Assembly (NCBI GenBank): GCA_007556525.1
Contig: SWJS01000005.1
Coordinates: 62,001 to 126,000 of the forward strand
From: Lysobacteraceae bacterium CU05-9
Lineage (GTDB): Bacteria > Pseudomonadota > Gammaproteobacteria > Xanthomonadales > Xanthomonadaceae
Reading direction: 5' to 3'
Length of the DNA stretch: 64,000 nt
The translations under genes and the position numbers were made by a program. The number at the start of each line of letters is the position of its first letter. Position 1 is the stretch's first letter. The notes below the pieces were generated by a model. The model was not told where the DNA came from, did not search any database, and saw nothing but the letters and a program-made list of their open reading frames with translations. Of this stretch, positions 55,672-62,994 are shown in pieces.

Positions 55672-56316
55672 ATGATGACCACAACCACGCGTATGCGAAA
55701 TGCGTTGACGCTGTTTTCCGCTGCGGATGATGTGCAATGCCACCGTGTACGGTTGGTTTTGGCGGCCAAGGGTGTCAGCTATGACTACTTCCAAGTCGAT
55801 CCAAACGATCCACCGGAAGATCTCATTGACTTGAACCCTTATCATTCCGTGCCAACACTTGTTGAGCGCGATATGGTGCTCTATCCGGCGACGGTCATTT
55901 GCGAATACCTCGATGAGCGTTATCCGCATCCTCCTTTGATGCCAGTGGATCCTCTGTCGCGTGCACGTTTGCGTCTAGCCATGCTGCGCATCGAAGCGGA
56001 GTGGATCCCGCAGGTTTCGGCAATTCAGTCGGGCACGAAGGCACAAGCCGACGCAGCACGTAAGCGCTTGCGTGAATTGCTCGCGGCATCGGTGCCGTTG
56101 TTCAAGGCGACGAAGTTTTTCGTGAATCCGGAAATGTCGTTGGCCGACTGCGCGATGGCTCCGATCATCTGGCGTTTGGATTCGCTGGGTGTGGGTTTGC
56201 CGAAGGATGGTCAGGTCATTGAAGACTATGGCAATCGTATCTTCAGGAATCCGGGCTTCGTTCGTTCGCTGACTGATCAGGAGAAGCGGTTGAGGGATAT
56301 GACTCACTACGTCTGA
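55672..56316 (+). CDS. sspA: Stringent starvation protein A (GST-fold RNA polymerase-associated protein)
   Basis: RNA-polymerase-binding regulator induced by starvation. GST N-domain with TLFSAADDVQCHRVRLVLAA and HSVPTLVERDMVLYPATVICEYL, and an all-helical C-domain with the conserved SLADCAMAPIIWRL; the PHP-type surface motif is represented by RYPHPPLMP. 214 residues from the first of two adjacent ATGs. Placement after petABC is typical for beta- and gammaproteobacteria. Four bases after its stop a GAGTTAGAGG module begins. Confidence 0.95.
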   Translation: MMTTTTRMRNALTLFSAADDVQCHRVRLVLAAKGVSYDYFQVDPNDPPEDLIDLNPYHSVPTLVERDMVLYPATVICEYLDERYPHPPLMPVDPLSRARLRLAMLRIEAEWIPQVSAIQSGTKAQADAARKRLRELLAASVPLFKATKFFVNPEMSLADCAMAPIIWRLDSLGVGLPKDGQVIEDYGNRIFRNPGFVRSLTDQEKRLRDMTHYV

Positions 56317-56319
56317 GTT

Positions 56320-56345
56320 GAGTTAGAGGTAGACGATATAGTGAT
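56320..56345 (+). repeat. GAGTTAGAGG module, forward copy after sspA
   Basis: GAGTTAGAGGTAGACGATATAGTGAT, leading into the GGGCGCC terminator at 56347. Inverted partner at 56537-56553. The 256-base sspA-sspB gap consists of this pair, the terminator and palindromic repeat copy 3. Confidence 0.75.
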
Positions 56346-56346
56346 T

Positions 56347-56371
56347 GGGCGCCGGTGGCGCCCTTTCTTTT
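56347..56371 (+). terminator. Terminator after sspA (GGGCGCC hairpin)
   Basis: GGGCGCC and GGCGCCC around GGT, followed by TTTCTTTT. If active it separates sspB from the petABC-sspA transcript, which in other species are joined. Confidence 0.85.
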
Positions 56372-56403
56372 GCGCGTGGCTGTGGGGATCAAAAAAAATT
56401 ACA

Positions 56404-56450
56404 TTTCAAAGGTTGAATTTGCGTCACGGACACAAGTTCAACTTTTGGGA
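56404..56450. repeat. TTTCAAAGGTTGAA palindromic repeat, copy 3
   Basis: Left arm TTTCAAAGGTTGAA is exact; right arm TTCAACTTTTGGGA has decayed at four positions. Loop TTTGCGTCACGGACACAAG is the inverse of the copy 2 loop, so this copy sits in opposite orientation. Confidence 0.7.
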
Positions 56451-56536
56451 ACGCCAGATTTTTGACATCCACGCCAGTTGCTAAATGCAACGCACAACCT
56501 CGCTGTTCGACAACGCCTCAAAGTGCGAGAATGAGG

Positions 56537-56553
56537 ACTCACTCCTCTAACTC
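56537..56553 (-). repeat. GAGTTAGAGG module, inverted copy upstream of sspB
   Basis: Read leftward GAGTTAGAGGAGTGAGT. It ends 20 bases before the sspB start, in the place where a ribosome-binding site and promoter are expected. Confidence 0.7.
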
Positions 56554-56572
56554 CGACTCCAACTAAACATCA

Positions 56573-57055
56573 GTGAATAGTTACAAGCCATACCTCATCC
56601 GCGCGCTCCACGAATGGATCACCGACAACGGCATGACGCCGCACTTGCTTGTTGATGCGACGGTGGAGGGCGTGATTGTTCCGGCGACGGCGATCAACGA
56701 AGGGCGAGTGGTGCTCAACGTTGCGTATCGTGCGGTGATGGGGTTCCGGGTGGACGATGAGTATGTGAGTTTTTCTGCGAGATTTAATGGCGTATCGCAG
56801 GAAGTGTGGGTGCCGATTAAGGCCGTGATGGCGATTTACGCGCGTGAGAACGGGCAGGGCATGGCGATTCCGGATGATCCGTATGACGCGACGCTGGATG
56901 CCGAATTGAGCGAAGGTGAAGCGGCGATTGAGGAAGTTGTCAAAGCCGAGAGCAAGCCGTCGTTGGCGAGTGTGCCGAGCACTGATGAAACCACGCCACC
57001 AGACGACACGCCTACGCCTCCGAAGAAGGGCGGACACCTACGCGTGGTGAAGTAA
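56573..57055 (+). CDS. sspB: ClpXP protease specificity-enhancing factor SspB
   Basis: Adaptor that tethers ssrA-tagged proteins to ClpX. The folded part (residues 1-105) matches E. coli SspB: YKPYLIRALHEWITDNGMTP, VVLNVAYRAV, VSFSARFNG and PIKAVMAIYARENGQGM. A long acidic, Pro/Thr-rich linker leads to the ClpX-binding tail GGHLRVVK. Start is GTG at 56573; no Shine-Dalgarno sequence is visible because repeat sequence lies directly upstream. 160 residues. Confidence 0.95.
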   Translation: MNSYKPYLIRALHEWITDNGMTPHLLVDATVEGVIVPATAINEGRVVLNVAYRAVMGFRVDDEYVSFSARFNGVSQEVWVPIKAVMAIYARENGQGMAIPDDPYDATLDAELSEGEAAIEEVVKAESKPSLASVPSTDETTPPDDTPTPPKKGGHLRVVK

Positions 57056-57056
57056 C

Positions 57057-57392
57057 TCAGCGCGGGCGAATGAAAGGAACGATGGTGGGTTCCTGGCGTT
57101 GCGGACCCTCGAAGTAGACGAGCTGCTTGTCGCGGATGATCATTTTGCCGGAGTGACGGTCGGCACCGGTGACGGAGAAGTCGAAGTGGAATTTGCGGTC
57201 GAGTCCGATCCAGCCACTGTCGCGGCGGCGGATCGAGTAACCGTTGAGCTGCACCGAATCATCGAGGAATTGCACCCCTGCGGCATCGCAAGCGCGGCGG
57301 CCGAGAATGTGCGCGTATTCGGAAGCGGCGCGGTTGTTATTCCAAAATGAGACCGCGGCTGCACCGACGATCATCAGCAAAATCAATTCCAA
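57057..57392 (-). CDS. DUF3301 family protein
   Basis: A 111-residue protein with one N-terminal membrane segment (MELILLMIVGAAAVSFW) and a soluble part whose sequence VQFLDDSVQLNGYSIRRRDSG and FHFDFSVTGADRHSGKM fits the DUF3301 pattern, a family of unknown function. It starts nine bases after nadC in the same direction and converges on sspB with a one-base gap, so the two stop regions share no terminator. Confidence 0.8.
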   Translation of the reverse strand: MELILLMIVGAAAVSFWNNNRAASEYAHILGRRACDAAGVQFLDDSVQLNGYSIRRRDSGWIGLDRKFHFDFSVTGADRHSGKMIIRDKQLVYFEGPQRQEPTIVPFIRPR

Positions 57393-57401
57393 GATTCGAA
57401 C

Positions 57402-58283
57402 TCATTGTCGTGAGGCTAACCTTACAGATGATGGCGGCGGGCCCAATTTCAAGCTCAAGTCCAACGCGTGCAAGTGCTTGGTGAGACCACCGATGGAAAC
57501 GAAGTCGACGCCGTCAGCGGCGATTTCGGCGATGTTTTCGAAGGTGACGTTTCCCGAAACTTCCAACGGGATGCGACCGTTCGCAATCTGCACCGCTTCG
57601 CGACGAAGTTCCGGCTCGAAGTTGTCGATGAGAATCCGAGTGCAATCCGTCTCGAGCGCTTGGCGGAGTTCGTCGAGATTTTCGACTTCAATCACCAGCG
57701 GCAAATCGGGGAACTTGGCGCGTGCGGAGGCGACGGCATTGGCGATGGAGCCGGCGGCGCGGATGTGATTTTCCTTGAGCATCACCGTGTCGAACAAGCC
57801 GAACCGATGATTCATCCCACCGCCGCACAACACGGCGTATTTCTGGGCGTGGCGGAGGCCAGGAATGGTTTTGCGCGTGTCGAGCACACGGAGTTTGTTG
57901 TCACCGATCGCGTCGACGTAGCGACGCACGGTGGTGGCCGTGCCAGATAAGGTCTGCAAAAAATTCAACGACGATCTCTCCGCCGTCACAATCGCGCGGG
58001 AATGTCCTTTTAGCAAGGCCAAAACCGTGCCGTTGTAAATGCGGTCACCATCATTGGCGAACCACGTGATTTCGACGGAAGGGTCGAGTGCGCGATGGCA
58101 CAGCTCGAACCACGCACTGCCGGCAAGCACACCATCTTCCTTGCACAGCAAGTACGCAACGTCTTCGCTGTCAGGCAACAGTGCCGCGGTGACGTCGCCG
58201 GTGCCGATGTCTTCCTGCAGCGCATCCACGACATCGGATTCGATTTCGGCGCGAGGTGGCAGTGCTTGCGCGAGTGTGTTCAT
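57402..58283 (-). CDS. nadC: Nicotinate-nucleotide pyrophosphorylase (carboxylating), QPRTase
   Basis: Converts quinolinate and PRPP to nicotinate mononucleotide in NAD synthesis. 293 residues; motifs EDIGTGDVTAALLP, ERSSLNFLQTLSGTAT, LDTRKTIPGLRHAQKYAV, GGGMNHRFGLFD and MLKENHIRAAG are all standard. ATG at 58283 overlaps the stop of the preceding small gene as TAATG. No nadA or nadB in the window. Confidence 0.96.
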   Translation of the reverse strand: MNTLAQALPPRAEIESDVVDALQEDIGTGDVTAALLPDSEDVAYLLCKEDGVLAGSAWFELCHRALDPSVEITWFANDGDRIYNGTVLALLKGHSRAIVTAERSSLNFLQTLSGTATTVRRYVDAIGDNKLRVLDTRKTIPGLRHAQKYAVLCGGGMNHRFGLFDTVMLKENHIRAAGSIANAVASARAKFPDLPLVIEVENLDELRQALETDCTRILIDNFEPELRREAVQIANGRIPLEVSGNVTFENIAEIAADGVDFVSIGGLTKHLHALDLSLKLGPPPSSVRLASRQ

Positions 58284-58546
58284 TAGCGCCAATCCGGCAT
58301 CTGCACAGTGCTGATCGCCGTCTCCGTCAACAAAACAGGAATGCCATCATCGACGCGGTAAATCGTTTTACCATCTTTCGTGATGAGGGCTTGCGCGATG
58401 GAATTAACGGCTTTCCCACCCTGTGCATCCACGATGTTGCCGGCGGAAATCGCAGCGTTGAGTCGCGCGAGTTGGTCGGAAGTGAGCAGCAACAGCGTTT
58501 GGCGGGTTGCAGGGCAGACGAGTAAATCGAGAAGTTTGCGGTCCAT
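58283..58546 (-). CDS. Trm112-like (UPF0434/YcaR) small protein
   Basis: An 87-residue protein whose start MDRKLLDLLVCPATRQTLLL and end YRVDDGIPVLL match the YcaR/Trm112-like family, small zinc-ribbon-type proteins that act as partners of methyltransferases in some systems. Only one of the metal-binding Cys is present (VCPATRQ), so it probably does not bind zinc. It is longer than YcaR because of a central insert (about residues 25-55). Its stop overlaps nadC. Divergent from purE with 56 bases between. Confidence 0.82.
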   Translation of the reverse strand: MDRKLLDLLVCPATRQTLLLLTSDQLARLNAAISAGNIVDAQGGKAVNSIAQALITKDGKTIYRVDDGIPVLLTETAISTVQMPDWR

Positions 58547-58602
58547 GGATGAAGCTCTTTGTCGTTGGTAGTAGAATACCTTTTTAGGGATAGGGCTGAC
58601 CA

Positions 58603-59121
58603 ATGACAGCTGAAAATCTGCCAAATGCCGCTGCACCACTGGTCGGCATTGTGATGGGTTCGCGTTCCGACTGGGACACGATGAAGCCCGCCGCCGACAA
58701 GCTCGACGAGCTCGGTGTGCCTTACGAAGTGCGCGTGGTGTCGGCGCATCGGACGCCGGATGTTTTGTTTGAGTATGCCGCGACGGCGCAAGAACGTGGA
58801 CTACGTGCCATCATCGCCGGTGCTGGCGGTGCGGCTCATTTGCCGGGCATGTTAGCGTCCAAAACCGTCGTCCCCGTCCTCGGCGTCCCCGTGCAAAGTA
58901 AGGCGCTGAACGGCATGGACTCTTTGTTGTCGATCGTGCAGATGCCTGCGGGCATCCCCGTCGCCACCTTCGCGATCGGTGTTGCCGGTGCTGCCAATGC
59001 TGGTTTGTTCGCTGCGTCGATGCTTGCGTCGTCTCACGCTGAGATTGGTAACGCCCTGACGAAATTCCGCGACGACCAAACCGCTGTTGTCATGGCGAAC
59101 GACGACCCGCGCGTATCATGA
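58603..59121 (+). CDS. purE: N5-carboxyaminoimidazole ribonucleotide mutase PurE (class I)
   Basis: Second step of the two-enzyme bacterial CAIR synthesis in purine biosynthesis. Motifs [43 protein letters not shown] and [20 protein letters not shown] are class I PurE. 172 residues with a short N-terminal extension. It overlaps purK by four bases (ATGA). Confidence 0.97.
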   Translation: MTAENLPNAAAPLVGIVMGSRSDWDTMKPAADKLDELGVPYEVRVVSAHRTPDVLFEYAATAQERGLRAIIAGAGGAAHLPGMLASKTVVPVLGVPVQSKALNGMDSLLSIVQMPAGIPVATFAIGVAGAANAGLFAASMLASSHAEIGNALTKFRDDQTAVVMANDDPRVS

Positions 59122-60275
59122 GCGACACGTTCACCACGGTTGGCATTCTCGGCGGCGGTCAGCTCGCACGCATGCTTGCGATCTCAGGCGCACCGCTCGG
59201 TTTGCGATTCCTCGTGCTCGATAACGCGCCCGATGCTTGTGCCTCGCAATTCGTGCCGATGGTGCTCGGAGATTACACGGACGAGAAGGCGCTGGAGGAT
59301 TTTGTCCGGCAGATTGATGTCGCCACTTTCGATTTCGAAAACGTCCCCGCCGAATCCGCTGCATGGTTGATGGAACGCAAGCCGGTTTATCCGAAGCCGC
59401 GTGCGCTTGCAGTCGCGCAAGATCGTTTGGCCGAGAAAACATTGTTCACCGAGCAGGGAATCCCCGTTCCGCCATTCGTCGACGTCACCTCCCGAGAAAG
59501 CCTGATCGCCGCGGTGGATGTCGTCGGTTTGCCATGCATCATGAAAACGCGCCGCCTCGGTTACGACGGTAAAGGTCAGTTCCGCATCAAGTCTTTGGCG
59601 GATGTCGACGCTGCGTGGTCAGCTCTCGGCGCGCAAGCGGATCGCACGGGATTGATTGTGGAGGGGTTCGTTGATTTTGACCGTGAGTTGTCGGTCGTCG
59701 GTGTGCGCTCCGCGTCCGGCGAATTCCGCACGTGGCCACTCACCGAAAATTGGCACGTCGACGGCGTTCTCTCCGCGAGCCTCGCACCTGCATTGGTCTC
59801 GGACGAGCTCGCCACCACCGCTTACAAGTACGCACGCAAGCTCGCCGAAGCGCTGGATTACGTGGGCGTGTTTGCGTTGGAGTTGTTTTGTAAGGGCGAC
59901 ACGTTGCTTGCGAACGAGCTCGCACCTCGCGTGCACAACTCGGGTCACTGGACGATCGAAGGCGCCGAAACGTCGCAATTCGAAAACCATCTGCGCGCCG
60001 TCATCGAACGCCCGCTCGGCTCCACCGCCTGCGTCGGCGTGTCGTGCATGCTCAATTGGATCTCTGAGCTGCCTGACGCCAATCCGATTCTCTCGGTACC
60101 TGGCGGCCACTGGCACGACTACGGCAAAATTTCCCGCTCCGGCCGCAAAGTAGGTCACGCCACTTTGCGACGCGACACTGTGCGCGAATTAGTTTCTGCG
60201 TTGGAGCAGGTCGGCGTTGAGCTCAATCGCATGCCGCAAGTCGCATCGGTCCTCGCGCGATTGTCGGAATACTAG
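59118..60275 (+). CDS. purK: N5-carboxyaminoimidazole ribonucleotide synthase PurK
   Basis: ATP-grasp enzyme making N5-CAIR from AIR and bicarbonate. 385 residues: Rossmann-like start [17 protein letters not shown]-grasp loop [16 protein letters not shown], active-site [17 protein letters not shown]. Follows purE in a two-gene operon. The 209 bases after it hold a cluster of palindromes and the sodB terminator. Confidence 0.97.
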   Translation: MSDTFTTVGILGGGQLARMLAISGAPLGLRFLVLDNAPDACASQFVPMVLGDYTDEKALEDFVRQIDVATFDFENVPAESAAWLMERKPVYPKPRALAVAQDRLAEKTLFTEQGIPVPPFVDVTSRESLIAAVDVVGLPCIMKTRRLGYDGKGQFRIKSLADVDAAWSALGAQADRTGLIVEGFVDFDRELSVVGVRSASGEFRTWPLTENWHVDGVLSASLAPALVSDELATTAYKYARKLAEALDYVGVFALELFCKGDTLLANELAPRVHNSGHWTIEGAETSQFENHLRAVIERPLGSTACVGVSCMLNWISELPDANPILSVPGGHWHDYGKISRSGRKVGHATLRRDTVRELVSALEQVGVELNRMPQVASVLARLSEY

Positions 60276-60307
60276 GCTGCTACAAATGTAACTTTCTGAT
60301 GCAGTTT

Positions 60308-60336
60308 GGTTGCGAAACGGTTGCGAAACGCAACCG
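60308..60336 (+). terminator. Hairpin with tandem repeat after purK
   Basis: GGTTGCGAAAC occurs twice in tandem (60308-60318, 60319-60329); the second copy pairs with GCAACCG to form an eight-base stem with AAA loop (60318-60336), then CTTTGCTTC. The T-run is poor, so termination is uncertain. Confidence 0.4.
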
Positions 60337-60349
60337 CTTTGCTTCAATT

Positions 60350-60365
60350 TGTTACAAACGTAACA
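60350..60365. repeat. Palindrome TGTTAC-AAAC-GTAACA
   Basis: Perfect six-base arms in the purK-sodB gap. A related TACAAATGTA lies at the start of the gap. Confidence 0.45.
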
Positions 60366-60382
60366 CGCGCATTTTCTTGCAC

Positions 60383-60417
60383 TGTCACAACTGTGGCAAT
60401 CTGCCACGATTGTGACA
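60383..60417. repeat. Long inverted repeat in the purK-sodB gap
   Basis: TGTCACAACTGTGGCA and TGCCACGATTGTGACA, 16-base arms with two mismatches around ATC. It lacks a T-run and so is not an ordinary terminator. Confidence 0.6.
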
Positions 60418-60427
60418 CCCCCGAAAG

Positions 60428-60458
60428 CAAAAAGCCCGACCATTGACGGCCGGGCTTT
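60428..60458 (-). terminator. Terminator of sodB
   Basis: On the minus strand AAAGCCCG and CGGGCTTT pair around twelve bases, followed by TTGCTTT. Confidence 0.8.
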
Positions 60459-60483
60459 GTAACGCAACGACAGGGGAGAGCGC

Positions 60484-61062
60484 TTACGCCATTTGTGACG
60501 CGGCGAATTCCCAGTTGACGAGATTCCAGAACGCTTCCAGATACTTCGGACGCAGATTGCGGTAGTCGATGTAGTACGCGTGTTCCCAGACGTCGCAGGT
60601 GAGCAGCGCCTTGTCTTCACCGGTCAGGGGTGTGCCGGCGTTGGACGTGGAGACGAGAGCGAGGGTGCCATCTGGCTTTTGGACCAGCCAACCCCAGCCC
60701 GAACCGAACGTGTTGATCGAGAGCTTGGTGAATTCGTCCTTAAACTTTTCAAAATCACCAAACGCCGCATTGATCGCGTCGGCCAGCTTGCCAGTTGGTT
60801 CGCCGCCGCCGTTCGGGGACAGGCAGTTCCAGTAGAACGTGTGGTTCCAGACTTGCGCCGCGTTGTTGAAGATGCCGCCTTGCGAGGTCTTGATGATTTC
60901 TTCCAGCGACTTGCCTTCGAATTCCGTGCCTGGCACCAATTCGTTGAGCTTGTTCACATACGCTTGGTGATGCTTGCCATAGTGATATTCCAAAGTCTCG
61001 GCCGAGATGTTTGGTTCGAGTGCATTCTTTTCGTAAGGCAGTGGTGGCAATTCAAAGGCCAT
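60484..61062 (-). CDS. sodB: Superoxide dismutase [Fe]
   Basis: Cytoplasmic dismutation of superoxide. 192 residues, typical Fe-SOD. Metal ligands in [23 protein letters not shown] and [22 protein letters not shown] and the Gln-containing [10 protein letters not shown] stretch, with residues placed as in the Fe-specific branch. ATG at 61062 follows AGGAGC. An 18-base palindrome lies 27 bases upstream, between it and divergent grxD. Confidence 0.96.
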   Translation of the reverse strand: MAFELPPLPYEKNALEPNISAETLEYHYGKHHQAYVNKLNELVPGTEFEGKSLEEIIKTSQGGIFNNAAQVWNHTFYWNCLSPNGGGEPTGKLADAINAAFGDFEKFKDEFTKLSINTFGSGWGWLVQKPDGTLALVSTSNAGTPLTGEDKALLTCDVWEHAYYIDYRNLRPKYLEAFWNLVNWEFAASQMA

Positions 61063-61088
61063 GTTGTTAGCTCCTGTTGGACAAGTAG

Positions 61089-61106
61089 TACAATGACATC
61101 ATTGTA
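61089..61106. promoter_or_regulatory. Palindromic operator candidate between sodB and grxD
   Basis: TACAATGA-CA-TCATTGTA, eight-base arms. Read toward sodB it covers TACAAT, a possible -10, so a bound protein could repress sodB. The regulator is not identified; it is not a Fur-box match. Confidence 0.45.
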
Positions 61107-61174
61107 ATCGGTATGGTGTTTCCCTTTCGTCAAATCAAGGGTGCGCACCGCAACGCCCGCAACTGGAGCAGGAA

Positions 61175-61501
61175 TTGAACGGCATTCTGGACCGCATTCG
61201 TCAAATCATCGAAGGACACGGCGTCGTTCTTTTCATGAAAGGTACACCGGAATATCCGATGTGTGGTTTTAGCGCGCAGGCGGTTGAAGCGTTGAAGAAA
61301 GCCGGTGCCGGCAACTACCATTTTTTCAACGTTCTCGAAGATGCCGAAGTGCGTGCGAACTTGCCGCGATTTTCGAACTGGCAGACATTCCCGCAACTGT
61401 TCCTCAATGGCGAATTGATTGGTGGGGCGGATATTTTGACGGAACTGCAAGAGTGCGGTGAACTCACCCGCATCATCAGCGAACTCGATCAGGCGGCGTA
61501 A
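61175..61501 (+). CDS. grxD: Monothiol glutaredoxin, Grx4/GrxD type (CGFS)
   Basis: Iron-sulfur cluster carrier. 108 residues with the active site MCGFSAQAVEAL, the WQTFPQLFLNGELIGGADIL glutathione loop and a FMKGTPEYP start, all typical. Start is TTG at 61175, with GGAG six bases upstream; no ATG fits. It sits divergent to sodB, an iron enzyme, which supports an iron-related control region. The SDR gene follows after five bases. Confidence 0.95.
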   Translation: MNGILDRIRQIIEGHGVVLFMKGTPEYPMCGFSAQAVEALKKAGAGNYHFFNVLEDAEVRANLPRFSNWQTFPQLFLNGELIGGADILTELQECGELTRIISELDQAA

Positions 61502-61506
61502 CTCGC

Positions 61507-62244
61507 ATGTTGAAGGACAAGGTTTTTCTGATCACTGGCGCGAATGGCGGACTCGGTGGCGCGACTGCGGTGGAACTTGCGCGGCAGGGTGCGACGGTGG
61601 TTTTGCTCGGGCGCAAAGTGCGGCAACTTGAGCGCGTGTATGACGCCGTGATCAAAGTTGGACGCGATCCGATGATCTACCCGTTGGACCTGGAAGGTGC
61701 GGGGCCGGATGAATTTTTTGAGATGGCGCAAACGCTCGAACGCGAAGTGGGGCGTCTCGATGGCGTGATCCACATGGCTGCGAATTTCGAAGGACTGACG
61801 CCGCTGCTGCATCTCGATCCCGCGAAACTTGCACGCGCGATGCACATCAACTTCACTTCGATGTCGTGGTTGTCTCAAGCTTTGCTGCCTTTGCTGGCTG
61901 ATACCGCCAAAAAATATTCTTCCCCATCCACCATCCTTCTTTCGGTTGACGATGCTGAGCGTGTGAGTGCTCCGTTTTGGGGAGGTTATGGTGTGGCGCA
62001 TATGGCTCGGCGTAACTGGGTGTCGATGGCCAGTGGCGAGTTGGGAAGTGAGAGTCCGGTACGCATCCTCGGTTTCATGCCGGGACCACTGCGCACGATG
62101 CTGCGTTCGCGCGCCTATGCGCAGGACGTTGACGTGCAATCCGTGTCTCCAACCGAAGTCGCACCGGAGATCGCCGCGTTACTCGCCGATGATTCAGTGG
62201 GCACGGGAACGATCGTCGAAGCCGCGAGAGTGAGAGCGAAGTGA
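61507..62244 (+). CDS. Short-chain dehydrogenase/reductase family protein, YciK-like
   Basis: Rossmann-fold oxidoreductase of 245 residues with the cofactor motif ITGANGGLGGATAVEL and the HMAANFEGL region. The catalytic Tyr is in GGYGVAHMARRNW, where the usual Tyr-x3-Lys is Tyr-x3-His, and the catalytic Ser (LLSVDDAE) is shifted in context. It resembles YciK-type SDRs but may have altered activity. Follows grxD by five bases and overlaps marC by four (GTGA). Confidence 0.82.
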   Translation: MLKDKVFLITGANGGLGGATAVELARQGATVVLLGRKVRQLERVYDAVIKVGRDPMIYPLDLEGAGPDEFFEMAQTLEREVGRLDGVIHMAANFEGLTPLLHLDPAKLARAMHINFTSMSWLSQALLPLLADTAKKYSSPSTILLSVDDAERVSAPFWGGYGVAHMARRNWVSMASGELGSESPVRILGFMPGPLRTMLRSRAYAQDVDVQSVSPTEVAPEIAALLADDSVGTGTIVEAARVRAK

Positions 62245-62840
62245 CCGTTTTTTCGGCAGCGTTGATGTTGTTCCTGATTCTCGATCCGCTCGGGAACATT
62301 CCGGTGTTCATGAGTTTGCTCAAGGGCATCGCGCCAAGCCGGCAACGTTTCATCATCGCGCGTGAGTTGTTGATTGCGCTGGTCGTGCTGATGCTGTTCC
62401 TGTGGGGCGGCAAGTATGCGCTCGAGGCGATGCATCTGCGGCAAGAGTCGGTGGCCATTGCAGGCGGGATTATTTTGTTCCTGATTGGCTTGCGGATGAT
62501 TTTCCCGCCGCCGGAAGGGATCATGGGTTCGCATGATGGAGAGGGCGAGCCCTTCATCGTGCCTATGGCGATTCCGATGGTGGCCGGTCCGTCCGGCATG
62601 GCGGCCGTGATGCTGCTCGGTAGCAACGAAGCGACCCGGATGACCGACTGGAGTCTGGCGCTGCTGATTGCGTGGGGTGCGACGGCGGTGATCCTGTATA
62701 GCGCCACCTACCTGCACAAAATCCTCGGCGACCGCGTTCTCACCGCTGTCGAGCGCTTGATGGGGATGTTGTTGGTGGCGATCTCGGTGCAGATGCTGGT
62801 CGACGGCATTCGGGCTTATTTGGCGACACCGATCACGTAA
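62241..62840 (+). CDS. MarC family integral membrane protein
   Basis: Six-helix inner-membrane protein of 199 residues. The family signature LFLILDPLGNIPVFMSLLKG opens the protein and FIVPMAIPMVAGPSGMAAVML repeats a related motif in the second half, reflecting internal duplication. Function of MarC/YchE/YhgN proteins is not established. GTG start overlaps the SDR stop, so grxD, SDR and marC are one transcript. Confidence 0.92.
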   Translation: MTVFSAALMLFLILDPLGNIPVFMSLLKGIAPSRQRFIIARELLIALVVLMLFLWGGKYALEAMHLRQESVAIAGGIILFLIGLRMIFPPPEGIMGSHDGEGEPFIVPMAIPMVAGPSGMAAVMLLGSNEATRMTDWSLALLIAWGATAVILYSATYLHKILGDRVLTAVERLMGMLLVAISVQMLVDGIRAYLATPIT

Positions 62841-62994
62841 TACGCAGACGTATGCAAACGTGGCAATTGTGAACTTTTTGTCACAAAAGCTCAACAAAAC
62901 TCCCATAAAATGTTAACCTATGTTTAACGGTTGGCCATCGCCAGCGTTTCTCCCTGCTCACGAATTTTTCTTTCTCCATTTGAGGTTCACTCCC

